From NCBI GenBank assembly GCA_947456345.1, contig CANGQU010000062.1:1-5541 (forward strand): a stretch of DNA of 5,541 bases, written 5' to 3'. This DNA comes from Alphaproteobacteria bacterium. GTDB lineage: Bacteria > Pseudomonadota > Alphaproteobacteria > SHNJ01. The notes beneath the pieces are model-generated. The model had not been told where the DNA came from. It did not search any database and saw only the letters and a program-made list of their open reading frames with translations. How positions within the stretch are numbered: position 1 is the first letter of the stretch; every line of letters begins with the position of its first letter. Made by a program: the position numbers and the translations under genes. Below are positions 1 to 5,025 of the stretch, one piece after another.

Positions 1-591
1 GCCCGATCCGACCATAATCGCATCAAAATGCGCGCGCAGAAAATGCGTGTGCTGCCGCGCCACAGCCGAGGTGATCCATTTTTTACCCTGCACCGCCATA
101 TAACCATCGCGGGTGATAGCCAATTTCAACGCGACCAATGGGCGATGCATCAAGATGCGGTTATAAAAACCCTGATGCATGGCATCAGCAGCGTGTTTAC
201 CAATACCGCAATCAACCTGTATTACCGCCTCGCGCAACAGGGCAACGCCCTGCCCCAATACGCGTGGATCGGGATCGGTGGTGGCAATCACCACCCGCTT
301 TATCCCGGCATCGATAATCGCTTGGGCGCAGGGCGGTGTCTTGCCATGATGGGCGCAGGGCTCGAGGGTGACATATAACGTTGCCCCCCTTGCCGCCGCC
401 CCGGGTTGGGTAAGTGCCTGCGTTTCTGCGTGTGGCCGCCCGCCACGGCCAGTAACCCCACGCCCGATAATTTGGTTGCCGCGCACCACCAATGCGCCAA
501 CGCACGGATTCGGCGCAGTCTGGCCCAAATGCGTTTTGGCCAAAGCGAGTGCCAGCTGCATGAATTGTGTATCGGCGATTGCGGTTGACAT
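1..591 (-). CDS. ribD: Bifunctional riboflavin biosynthesis protein RibD, N-terminal part (runs off the left edge)
   Basis: RibD deaminates the pyrimidine made by GTP cyclohydrolase II and then reduces its ribosyl side chain, two cytosolic steps of riboflavin synthesis. The 197 codons visible, read from the reverse complement, contain the whole deaminase domain. The zinc/catalytic motif HAE is at residues 54-56, and PCAHHGKTPPC at 78-88 supplies the two zinc cysteines (C79, C88). Near residue 150 the reductase domain begins with RPLVALKLAITRDGYMA, followed by WITS and an LRAHFDAIMVGSG segment where the window ends. The family is usually about 360-370 residues, so roughly half is missing only because of the window edge. 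The ATG at 591 gives the usual short lead-in to the deaminase domain, but no clear Shine-Dalgarno precedes it; the ATG at codon 11 is an alternative. The gene points the same way as nrdR, glyA and rpiB but is separated from them by three opposite-strand genes, so it probably needs its own promoter. Confidence 0.95.
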   Translation of the reverse strand, partial: MSTAIADTQFMQLALALAKTHLGQTAPNPCVGALVVRGNQIIGRGVTGRGGRPHAETQALTQPGAAARGATLYVTLEPCAHHGKTPPCAQAIIDAGIKRVVIATTDPDPRVLGQGVALLREAVIQVDCGIGKHAADAMHQGFYNRILMHRPLVALKLAITRDGYMAVQGKKWITSAVARQHTHFLRAHFDAIMVGSG

Positions 592-613
592 TAGGCTGTT
601 ATTGCATGAATTT
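585..613 (+). promoter_or_regulatory. Weak candidate promoter for membrane gene A
   Basis: A perfect -35-like TTGACA lies at 585-590, overlapping the ribD start codon on the other strand. The -10 is poor: with a 17-base spacer the hexamer is GAATTT (608-613), and with 16 it is TGAATT. The surrounding 48-base gap between ribD and gene A is very A/T-rich and must hold the start signals for both divergent genes unless they are read from further away. This is a pattern match only. Confidence 0.25.
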
Positions 614-639
614 AAAATTTCAACAAATTAAAGGGCACT

Positions 640-1164
640 ATGTCACAGAATACTGTACGAAACCTGGATTTTATTTTTGGCCTGACGCATTTGACCGGCA
701 ATGCGTTGCTGTGGGCGAATGGCCGATTTTCGCAAAACGTCTATGATGAAATTGGCGGCGCGTTGTTTGTGATCGCGAATTTGGCGATGTTGCTGTATCC
801 GGGGCGTGTGAAAACCGTGTATTTTTTGGGAGCCATTGGCGCAGTCGGCGCCGTGTTTTTCAGCATCGGCGCGTTTGAAAAAGAACACGTCCTGTTTCCG
901 TTGCTGTTCGGCCTTTTTACCATTGCACGCTGCCTTTTGTTATTGCAGAGCCAGCAACCGCATGAAAATTCGCGGTTTTGGAATTTCCTCCGTCAAAACC
1001 GCAAAGAAGTATTTGGTGGTATCGCGATTGCAACCAGGATCATGTTGATGCTCAGCGGATTTTTCAACATCGAGTTGTGGGCAATGCTGGCCGCCGCCTG
1101 TTTGCTGACCGGCGATGTGGCGATGATTTTAAGTGGACGAAAAAGCAAACAGACCCAAAACTAG
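640..1164 (+). CDS. Gene A: unknown six-helix membrane protein, first of three paralogues
   Basis: I do not recognise the family. The 174-residue product is almost entirely hydrophobic helices, at about 9-26, 36-54, 58-79, 84-103, 125-143 and 146-165, with a basic tail (GRKSKQTQN), so it is most likely an inner-membrane protein. No signal peptide or soluble domain is visible. It shares with genes B and C a G-[NH]-x6-G pattern in helix 1 (G20, N21, G28), N47-L-A-M-x-L-x-P54 followed nine residues later by G64-A in helices 2-3, R97 in helix 4, R133-x6-G140-x2-N143 in helix 5, and D159 followed by G166-R in helix 6. It lacks the 20-25-residue N-terminal extension of B and C. The ATG at 640 is preceded by AAGGG at 631-635, a close but acceptable Shine-Dalgarno. 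Its stop is directly followed by a relic of the nrdR 3' end. The reading frame is sound; the function is unknown. Confidence 0.85.
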   Translation: MSQNTVRNLDFIFGLTHLTGNALLWANGRFSQNVYDEIGGALFVIANLAMLLYPGRVKTVYFLGAIGAVGAVFFSIGAFEKEHVLFPLLFGLFTIARCLLLLQSQQPHENSRFWNFLRQNRKEVFGGIAIATRIMLMLSGFFNIELWAMLAAACLLTGDVAMILSGRKSKQTQN

Positions 1165-1192
1165 CTACTCATCCGTGCCCAGTTAGCCGCTG
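1165..1192 (-). pseudogene. Relic of the nrdR 3' end
   Basis: Immediately after the stop codon of gene A, 28 bases match the last 28 bases of nrdR (2633-2660) at 25 positions, including a 13-base exact run at 1172-1184. Read on the minus strand in the nrdR frame, it gives a near copy of the nrdR C-terminus (LGTDE then stop, against LGTEE then stop), but a codon matching lysine AAA has become TAA, so it is not functional. Upstream in the nrdR sense the similarity fades. Intact nrdR stands in the same convergent position behind gene C, which makes a duplication scar the simplest explanation. Confidence 0.75.
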
Positions 1193-1209
1193 TGAAGTGA
1201 AAAACGCAC

Positions 1210-1238
1210 TTGACACCTGATTCTTATAAGGATACATT
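1210..1238 (+). promoter_or_regulatory. Candidate sigma-70 promoter for genes B and C
   Basis: A perfect TTGACA at 1210-1215 is followed after exactly 17 bases by TACATT (1233-1238), which matches the -10 consensus in four of six positions. Transcription would start near 1245 and give a 5' leader of roughly 170 bases before gene B, containing the hairpin and inverted-repeat element described separately. The match is good but based on sequence alone. Confidence 0.45.
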
Positions 1239-1288
1239 TTGCGGAGTAAAACTATAGCAGTTTGGTTTGTAACCAAACTCCTAAAATG
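1235..1288. repeat. Nested inverted repeats with a 9-bp-stem hairpin
   Basis: The core is a perfect 9-bp stem: AGTTTGGTT (1259-1267), loop TGT, AACCAAACT (1271-1279). An outer imperfect inverted repeat pairs CATTTT-GC-GGAGT (1235-1247) with ACTCC-T-AAAATG (1277-1288). The two structures share bases 1277-1279, so they partly compete. No T-run follows the core, so it does not look like a factor-independent terminator. It abuts the next repeat element at 1287 and would lie at the very start of the B-C transcript if the promoter call is right. Confidence 0.6.
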
Positions 1289-1365
1289 TCATCCCGGCGA
1301 AGGCCGGGATCCATAGGCAGGAATTGGCGATTTTGCTATGGATTCCGGCTTACGCCGGAATGACA
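1287..1365. repeat. 79-base dispersed-type palindromic repeat element
   Basis: Two 30-base arms, 1287-1316 and 1336-1365, are inverted copies matching at 26 of 30 positions, separated by 19 bases. Each arm is itself a hairpin: ATCCCGGC and GCCGGGAT around a GAAG loop on the left, ATTCCGGC and GCCGGAAT around a TTAC loop on the right. The outer ends are TGTCAT and ATGACA. This layout is typical of small non-coding palindromic elements that occur in many copies in proteobacterial genomes (recalled, not searched). No transposase or target-site duplication is evident. An ATG inside the right arm (1338) opens a frame into gene B but is judged not to be its start. Confidence 0.8.
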
Positions 1366-1412
1366 AGCAGCTATTTTCAAGACAAATAACTATACAAAAC
1401 GAATCGAACGAG

Positions 1413-2033
1413 ATGACCGGTACCGATCAACCACCCGAAATCGTCGCTCAGCTGAGCGGCAAGGCCTGCGCTACTTTTTGTGGCATGACCAGTGGCACGG
1501 CTAGCCGGATTTATGGCTGGCTCGCGGTGACCGGACACGGTTGTATGGGATTGAGCGGCAAGTTTACCGGCAATCCGTGGGAAATGACGACCGGCGTTGC
1601 CTGGACGGCGGGCAGTTTGGCGATGGCACTGTGCCCGATGAAACGCTGGACCTTGGGCTTTATGGGGGCGACAGTGATTTTGGGGGCGACCACGCTGGGC
1701 ATCGGTGCGGTTCTGCACAAGGAACACTATACCGGCCAATTGATTTTCTGTAGCCTCGCCGTTGCGCGTAGCGCTTTGCTATTATGCGATAAAAACCGTT
1801 TCTTTCCGCATTCGCCTGTCTGGCAGAGTGTATGCGAAAACAAAAAAGAGATCAACGGCAGTATCGCCTTGCCATCCCGTTTGGGATTGCTGATCGACGG
1901 CGCGCTTAATGGGCAAGTTTTGATCGGTGTGGCGGCAGTGCTGTATCAAGTTTGCGATTTCTGTCTATTTGCGAGCGGTCGGGCCGACAAGAGAACTACA
2001 ATGCAACTCCAGAATGCTGGAGCAAGCCGTTAA
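1413..2033 (+). CDS. Gene B: unknown six-helix membrane protein, second paralogue
   Basis: This is a 206-residue protein of the same unassigned family as genes A and C. Predicted helices are at about 33-49, 56-75, 79-101, 107-125, 148-166 and 168-188. Conserved positions are G41-H42 and G49 in helix 1, S68-L-A-M-x-L-x-P75 then G85-A in helices 2-3, R119 followed by ALLL in helix 4, R156-x6-G163-x2-N166 in helix 5, and D182 followed by G189-R in helix 6. An open frame extends back to 1338, but those 25 codons are mostly translated repeat element. The start at 1413 puts a PPxxVAxxxGxAxxT pattern at residues 7-21, exactly where gene C has it. The ribosome site is weak (GAACGAG just before ATG). 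The stop overlaps the start of gene C by one base. The asparagine common in helix 1 is histidine here. The function is unknown. Confidence 0.83.
   Translation: MTGTDQPPEIVAQLSGKACATFCGMTSGTASRIYGWLAVTGHGCMGLSGKFTGNPWEMTTGVAWTAGSLAMALCPMKRWTLGFMGATVILGATTLGIGAVLHKEHYTGQLIFCSLAVARSALLLCDKNRFFPHSPVWQSVCENKKEINGSIALPSRLGLLIDGALNGQVLIGVAAVLYQVCDFCLFASGRADKRTTMQLQNAGASR
2007..2022 (+). promoter_or_regulatory. Hairpin sequestering the gene C ribosome-binding site
   Basis: CTCCAG (2007-2012) and CTGGAG (2017-2022) form a perfect 6-bp stem around the loop AATG, inside the last codons of gene B. The right arm contains GGAG (2019-2022), the best Shine-Dalgarno for the gene C start at 2033, ten bases downstream. 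Ribosomes finishing gene B would melt the stem, so this looks like a translational-coupling device working together with the TAATG overlap. The pairing is visible; the regulatory role is inferred. Confidence 0.5.
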
Positions 2034-2623
2034 TGTCTGATCAAAATACCCCGCCAAATACAGTCGCACATTCTCATGGTCAGGCCAGCGGCACAATGCT
2101 GCAAAGAAGTTGGAATTGGGCCAACGCCTTACCCCAACGGCAGGCCGGCATCTGTTTTATGGTCGGCAATATTGCGTTATTGGCTCAAGGCGTAGTGCAA
2201 GCACCCTTAGAAATTGCAGCAGCTAGCCTCCTGACTTCGAATTCCGTTGCGCTTCTGCTGTGGCCACAAAGCAGGCAAACTATTCGCTATCTTGGCGCAA
2301 CTGTTGTTGCTGCCTGTGGCTTAATGATTATTAGCGCCCAAGACAAAACATCACCATTGCCACAAACAGTGTTTGGAGCCATGGGGATGGTACGCGGCGC
2401 GTTTTTATTGCTGCCGGAACCCAAGGCCGTACAATCAGCGGCCTTCCATTTTTGCTGCAAGCATAAAAATAAAACTTTTGGTTTTTTGGGCGTGCCAAGC
2501 CGAGGATTTTTGTTGATGGGTGGGATTTTAAACAAGGCCCCGGGAACGATAACCGCCTCTCTGGCTTGGTTTGCCGCAGATATGATTATCGCCTTTGGCA
2601 AACGCAAACAGATGCAACGCTAG
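2033..2623 (+). CDS. Gene C: unknown six-helix membrane protein, third paralogue
   Basis: This 196-residue protein belongs to the same unassigned family. Predicted helices are at about 37-54, 58-77, 83-102, 109-127, 148-166 and 170-187, with a basic end (GKRKQMQR). Conserved positions are G45-N46 and G53, S71-V-A-L-x-L-x-P78 then G88-A, R121 before FLLL, R157-x6-G164-x2-N167, and D183 followed by G189-K. The frame is open back to 1952, but the ATG at 2033 is chosen for three reasons: it overlaps the gene B stop as TAATG, it has GGAG ten bases upstream, and it places the PPxxVAxxxGxAxxT pattern at residues 7-21 as in gene B. The last codons resemble those of gene A in both DNA (a shared GCAAACAGA) and protein (KxKQxQ). 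The gene ends nine bases from the convergent nrdR end, with no terminator visible between them. Confidence 0.85.
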   Translation: MSDQNTPPNTVAHSHGQASGTMLQRSWNWANALPQRQAGICFMVGNIALLAQGVVQAPLEIAAASLLTSNSVALLLWPQSRQTIRYLGATVVAACGLMIISAQDKTSPLPQTVFGAMGMVRGAFLLLPEPKAVQSAAFHFCCKHKNKTFGFLGVPSRGFLLMGGILNKAPGTITASLAWFAADMIIAFGKRKQMQR

Positions 2624-2632
2624 ACTTTAACT

Positions 2633-3088
2633 CTACTCCTCCGTGCCCAGTTTGCCGATGAATTCGCGGAAGTCGCTGGCTTCGCGGAAATTGCGGTACA
2701 CGGACGCATAACGCACATACGCCACCTGATCCAAACTGGCCAAAGCGTCCATCACCAATTCGCCAATCGATTCGGCCGGGATTTCGGATTCGCCAATACT
2801 TTCCAAGCGGCGGACGATGGAATTGATCACCCGCTCCACCCGTTCGGCCTCGACCGGGCGTTTGCGCAGGGCGATGGTGAACGATGCCGCCAGTTTATCG
2901 CGCTCGAACGGCTCGCGGCGGCCATTTTTCTTGACCACCACCAATTCGCGCAATTGTACGCGTTCAAACGTTGTAAAGCGCGCGCCGCAATTAGTGCAAA
3001 AACGGCGGCGGCGAATCGACGCGTTGTCGTCGCTGGGCCGCGAGTCTTTGACCTGGGTATCTTCGTGACCGCAAAATGGGCAGCGCAT
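2633..3088 (-). CDS. nrdR: Transcriptional repressor NrdR
   Basis: NrdR senses ATP/dATP and represses ribonucleotide reductase genes by binding NrdR boxes. The 151-residue product has the usual family length. Its N-terminal zinc ribbon has C3, C6, C31 and C34 ([17 protein letters not shown], then [15 protein letters not shown]). An ATP-cone domain follows from about residue 46 to 136, starting [17 protein letters not shown] and ending near [14 protein letters not shown] Shine-Dalgarno AAGG lies eight bases before the ATG at 3088. Only 18 bases separate the start from the glyA stop, so nrdR is very likely cotranscribed with glyA. A decayed copy of its 3' end is present at 1165-1192. I see no NrdR box in this window, though I could only look by eye. 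Confidence 0.97.
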   Translation of the reverse strand: MRCPFCGHEDTQVKDSRPSDDNASIRRRRFCTNCGARFTTFERVQLRELVVVKKNGRREPFERDKLAASFTIALRKRPVEAERVERVINSIVRRLESIGESEIPAESIGELVMDALASLDQVAYVRYASVYRNFREASDFREFIGKLGTEE

Positions 3089-3106
3089 TGGCTTGGCCTT
3101 AGGTAC

Positions 3107-4420
3107 TTAGTATTGTAAATCCGGATAGATCGGGAAAGATTTGCACAATGCCGCCACCTTGGCCAGAACCTCTTGCTCGGCTTTGCTGTTATCCCCCGGA
3201 TTTTTCACGAGCGCTTCCAACAAATCCGCAACCCAGTTGCCGATTTGTTTGAATTCCGCCGTGCCAAAGCCGCGCGTGGTGCCAGCCGGACTGCCCAGAC
3301 GGATGCCCGAGGTGACGAAGGGTTTTTGCGGATCGCCCGGGACCATGTTTTTGTTGCAAGCCAAACCGGCGTGCTCCAACGTCAATTCTGCCACCTTGCC
3401 GGTCAGATTCAATTTACGCAAATCCAACAGCACCAAATGGCTGTCCGTGCCGCCCGAAACCAAATCGATGCCGCGCGCCATCAACGCCTCGCCCAAAGCG
3501 CGGGCGTTATCGACGACTTGTTTGGCATAGGTTTTAAAGCTGGGCTGTAACGCCTCGCCAAAACACACGGCTTTGGCGGCGATGACATGCATCAACGGTC
3601 CACCCTGCAGGCCAGGGAAAATGGCGGAGTTGAATTTTTTGGCCAATTCCTCGTCATTAGTCAAAATCAACCCGCCGCGCGGGCCGCGCAGGGTTTTATG
3701 GGTGGTAGTGGTCACCACATGGGCGTGGGGAATCGGGCTGGGATACGCGCCACCCGCAACCAGACCGGCGAAATGCGCCATATCCACCATCAAATAGGCG
3801 CCAATTTTATCGGCAATCGCGCGGAAACGGGCAAAATCGATAATGCGGGGATAGGCCGAGCCGCCGGCAATAATCAATTTCGGCTTGTGCTCTAATGCCA
3901 GTTTTTCCAAGCTATCATAATCGATCAAACCGGTTTGGTGGTTCACGCCATAGGGCACGACATTAAACCATTTACCCGACATATTGGCAGGTGAACCGTG
4001 GGTTAAATGGCCGCCTTCGGCCAAATTCATGCCCATATAGGTATCGCCAGGATTCAACAACGCCAAGAACACGGCTTGGTTGGCCTGTGCGCCCGAATGG
4101 GGTTGCACGTTGGCAAAACCACAGCCGAAGACCTTTTTGATGCGCTCGATAGCCAATGTTTCCACCTCGTCGGTGAATTGCTGGCCGCCGTAATAGCGCT
4201 TGCCGGGATACCCTTCGGAATATTTGTTGGTAAAGCTGGTGGCATAGGTTTGTAGAACGGCCTTGGAAACAATGTTTTCCGATGCGATCAATTCGATCTG
4301 CACCTGTTGGCGGCGCAATTCATTTTGCGCGGCTTTGAATACGGTTGGATCGGCTTGCTCCAGATTGGTGGTAAAAAACCCATCCAAGCTTTCGTTCATT
4401 TTTTTGGCGGTATTGTTCAT
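3107..4420 (-). CDS. glyA: Serine hydroxymethyltransferase
   Basis: GlyA is the cytosolic pyridoxal-phosphate enzyme that converts serine and tetrahydrofolate to glycine and 5,10-methylene-tetrahydrofolate, the main source of one-carbon units. The 437-residue protein is full length with a slightly long N-terminus. Visible landmarks are [11 protein letters not shown] at 42-52, [13 protein letters not shown] at 67-79, HSGAQAN at 108-114, [14 protein letters not shown] at 211-224, the cofactor-lysine motif [14 protein letters not shown] at 237-250 with K242 as the Schiff-base lysine, and [15 protein letters not shown] at 371-385 with the substrate-carboxylate arginine R374. The ATG at 4420 is preceded by GGAG seven bases away, supporting this start over the methionine at codon 8. 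It lies 19 bases after rpiB and 18 bases before nrdR, consistent with one operon. No glycine or other riboswitch is visible in the short gap. Confidence 0.98.
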   Translation of the reverse strand: MNNTAKKMNESLDGFFTTNLEQADPTVFKAAQNELRRQQVQIELIASENIVSKAVLQTYATSFTNKYSEGYPGKRYYGGQQFTDEVETLAIERIKKVFGCGFANVQPHSGAQANQAVFLALLNPGDTYMGMNLAEGGHLTHGSPANMSGKWFNVVPYGVNHQTGLIDYDSLEKLALEHKPKLIIAGGSAYPRIIDFARFRAIADKIGAYLMVDMAHFAGLVAGGAYPSPIPHAHVVTTTTHKTLRGPRGGLILTNDEELAKKFNSAIFPGLQGGPLMHVIAAKAVCFGEALQPSFKTYAKQVVDNARALGEALMARGIDLVSGGTDSHLVLLDLRKLNLTGKVAELTLEHAGLACNKNMVPGDPQKPFVTSGIRLGSPAGTTRGFGTAEFKQIGNWVADLLEALVKNPGDNSKAEQEVLAKVAALCKSFPIYPDLQY

Positions 4421-4439
4421 AAGCTTGCTCCGTTTCCAG

Positions 4440-4883
4440 TTAATTGCACATTGATCCCAATTTATTTACCCGGCCTAAATGGCGGCCACCCTCAAACTCG
4501 GTTGATAAAAATTTATATATCATGGACTTAGCATCCAAAACAGAAGTTTTACGTTCACCTAAACATAGAACATTCGCGTCATTATGCAGCCGGGCCAGCT
4601 CGGCATCATCCACATCACGGCATAGGGCGGCGCGGATAAACGGGAAACGGTTAGCAGCTATTGCCATGCCCTGCCCGCTGCCACAAATCAAAATGCCGCA
4701 ATCCGTCTGGCCGTTGCCAATCGCCAGCACCACGGGCTTGGCATAATCCGGATAATCCGCCCGATCGGTCGAATGCACGCCAAAATCTTGGACATCATAA
4801 GCGCCCGCTTGCAAATCGGCCAAAACCGCCTGTTTCAAGGTAAAACCGGCGTGGTCGGATGCGAGGGCAATGCGTTTTTTCAT
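4440..4883 (-). CDS. rpiB: Ribose-5-phosphate isomerase B
   Basis: RpiB interconverts ribulose-5-phosphate and ribose-5-phosphate in the pentose phosphate pathway (RpiB/LacAB sugar isomerase family). The chosen start gives 147 residues, the normal family size. Motifs are SDHAG at 9-13, [18 protein letters not shown] at 62-79 with the catalytic cysteine C67 and the phosphate-binding glycines, [13 protein letters not shown] at 98-110 and [11 protein letters not shown] at 132-142. The frame is open upstream to 4979, but the extra residues are not like the family, whose members begin just before the first strand (here [13 protein letters not shown]). An ATG four codons earlier (4895) is also possible; neither has a clear Shine-Dalgarno. 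It is the first gene of the rpiB-glyA-nrdR run and is divergent from the TerC-family gene. Fungal-type or RpiA isomerases are unrelated, so the assignment is firm. Confidence 0.95.
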   Translation of the reverse strand: MKKRIALASDHAGFTLKQAVLADLQAGAYDVQDFGVHSTDRADYPDYAKPVVLAIGNGQTDCGILICGSGQGMAIAANRFPFIRAALCRDVDDAELARLHNDANVLCLGERKTSVLDAKSMIYKFLSTEFEGGRHLGRVNKLGSMCN

Positions 4884-4964
4884 GCGCCATTGCATAGCAG
4901 GGATAAGGCAAAAACAAAAGCCCGCATATAAAATAAATCTTGGGAAAACGGGCACGTTCGGCGA

Positions 4965-4993
4965 TTGACTTTGCACCAAAACAGCCTAGGAAT
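4965..4993 (+). promoter_or_regulatory. Weak candidate promoter for the TerC-family gene in the divergent gap
   Basis: The 142-base gap between rpiB and the TerC-family gene must hold both divergent promoters. On the plus strand TTGACT (4965-4970) is followed by TAGGAA (4987-4992) after 16 bases or AGGAAT after 17; the -35 is good and the -10 poor. On the minus strand an A/T-rich stretch around 4925-4938 (TTTATTTTATATG when read on that strand) could be the -10 for rpiB, without a convincing -35. A five-base inverted repeat (GCCCG 4920-4924, CGGGC 4949-4953) is too weak to call. No manganese riboswitch of the yybP-ykoY type was recognised. Confidence 0.25.
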
Positions 4994-5025
4994 AGCGAAC
5001 TTGTTAAATAACGAAGGATGTAAAC

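Noticed and set aside
28..631. Open frames on the plus strand and in a second minus frame across ribD
   Set aside because: The RibD frame on the minus strand carries all deaminase motifs; the others are low-complexity shadows.
592..639. FMN riboswitch or other structured leader for ribD
   Set aside because: The gap is only 48 bases and lacks the conserved elements of a flavin riboswitch.
1259..1279. The 9-bp hairpin as a terminator for gene A
   Set aside because: It is A/T-rich with no following T-run and lies downstream of a likely promoter rather than close to the gene A end.
1338..1412. In-frame upstream start for gene B giving 25 extra residues
   Set aside because: The ATG lies in the right arm of the palindromic element and the extra residues are mainly translated repeat; starting at 1413 aligns the N-terminus with gene C.
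1952..2032. In-frame upstream start for gene C giving 27 extra residues
   Set aside because: It overlaps gene B coding sequence and lacks the ribosome site and the TAATG junction found at 2033.
2255..2290. A PQ pair in gene C (residues 78-79) suggesting a PQ-loop or SWEET-type transporter
   Set aside because: A has PG and B has PM at this place, so only the proline is conserved; the rest of the PQ-loop pattern is absent.
3141..3895. Several open frames of 70-130 codons antisense to glyA
   Set aside because: They are shadows of the strongly conserved glyA coding strand, with no ribosome sites and no recognisable motifs.
4884..4979. Longer rpiB start adding 32 hydrophobic residues that resemble a signal peptide
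   Set aside because: RpiB is cytosolic and family members begin just before the SDHAG strand; the extension has no family similarity and reads through the probable promoter region.
5018..5023. A minimal start-stop (ATG TAA) just after the Shine-Dalgarno of the TerC-family gene
   Set aside because: It is too close to the GAAGG to be initiated efficiently, and such a hexamer arises readily by chance; no evidence of a role.
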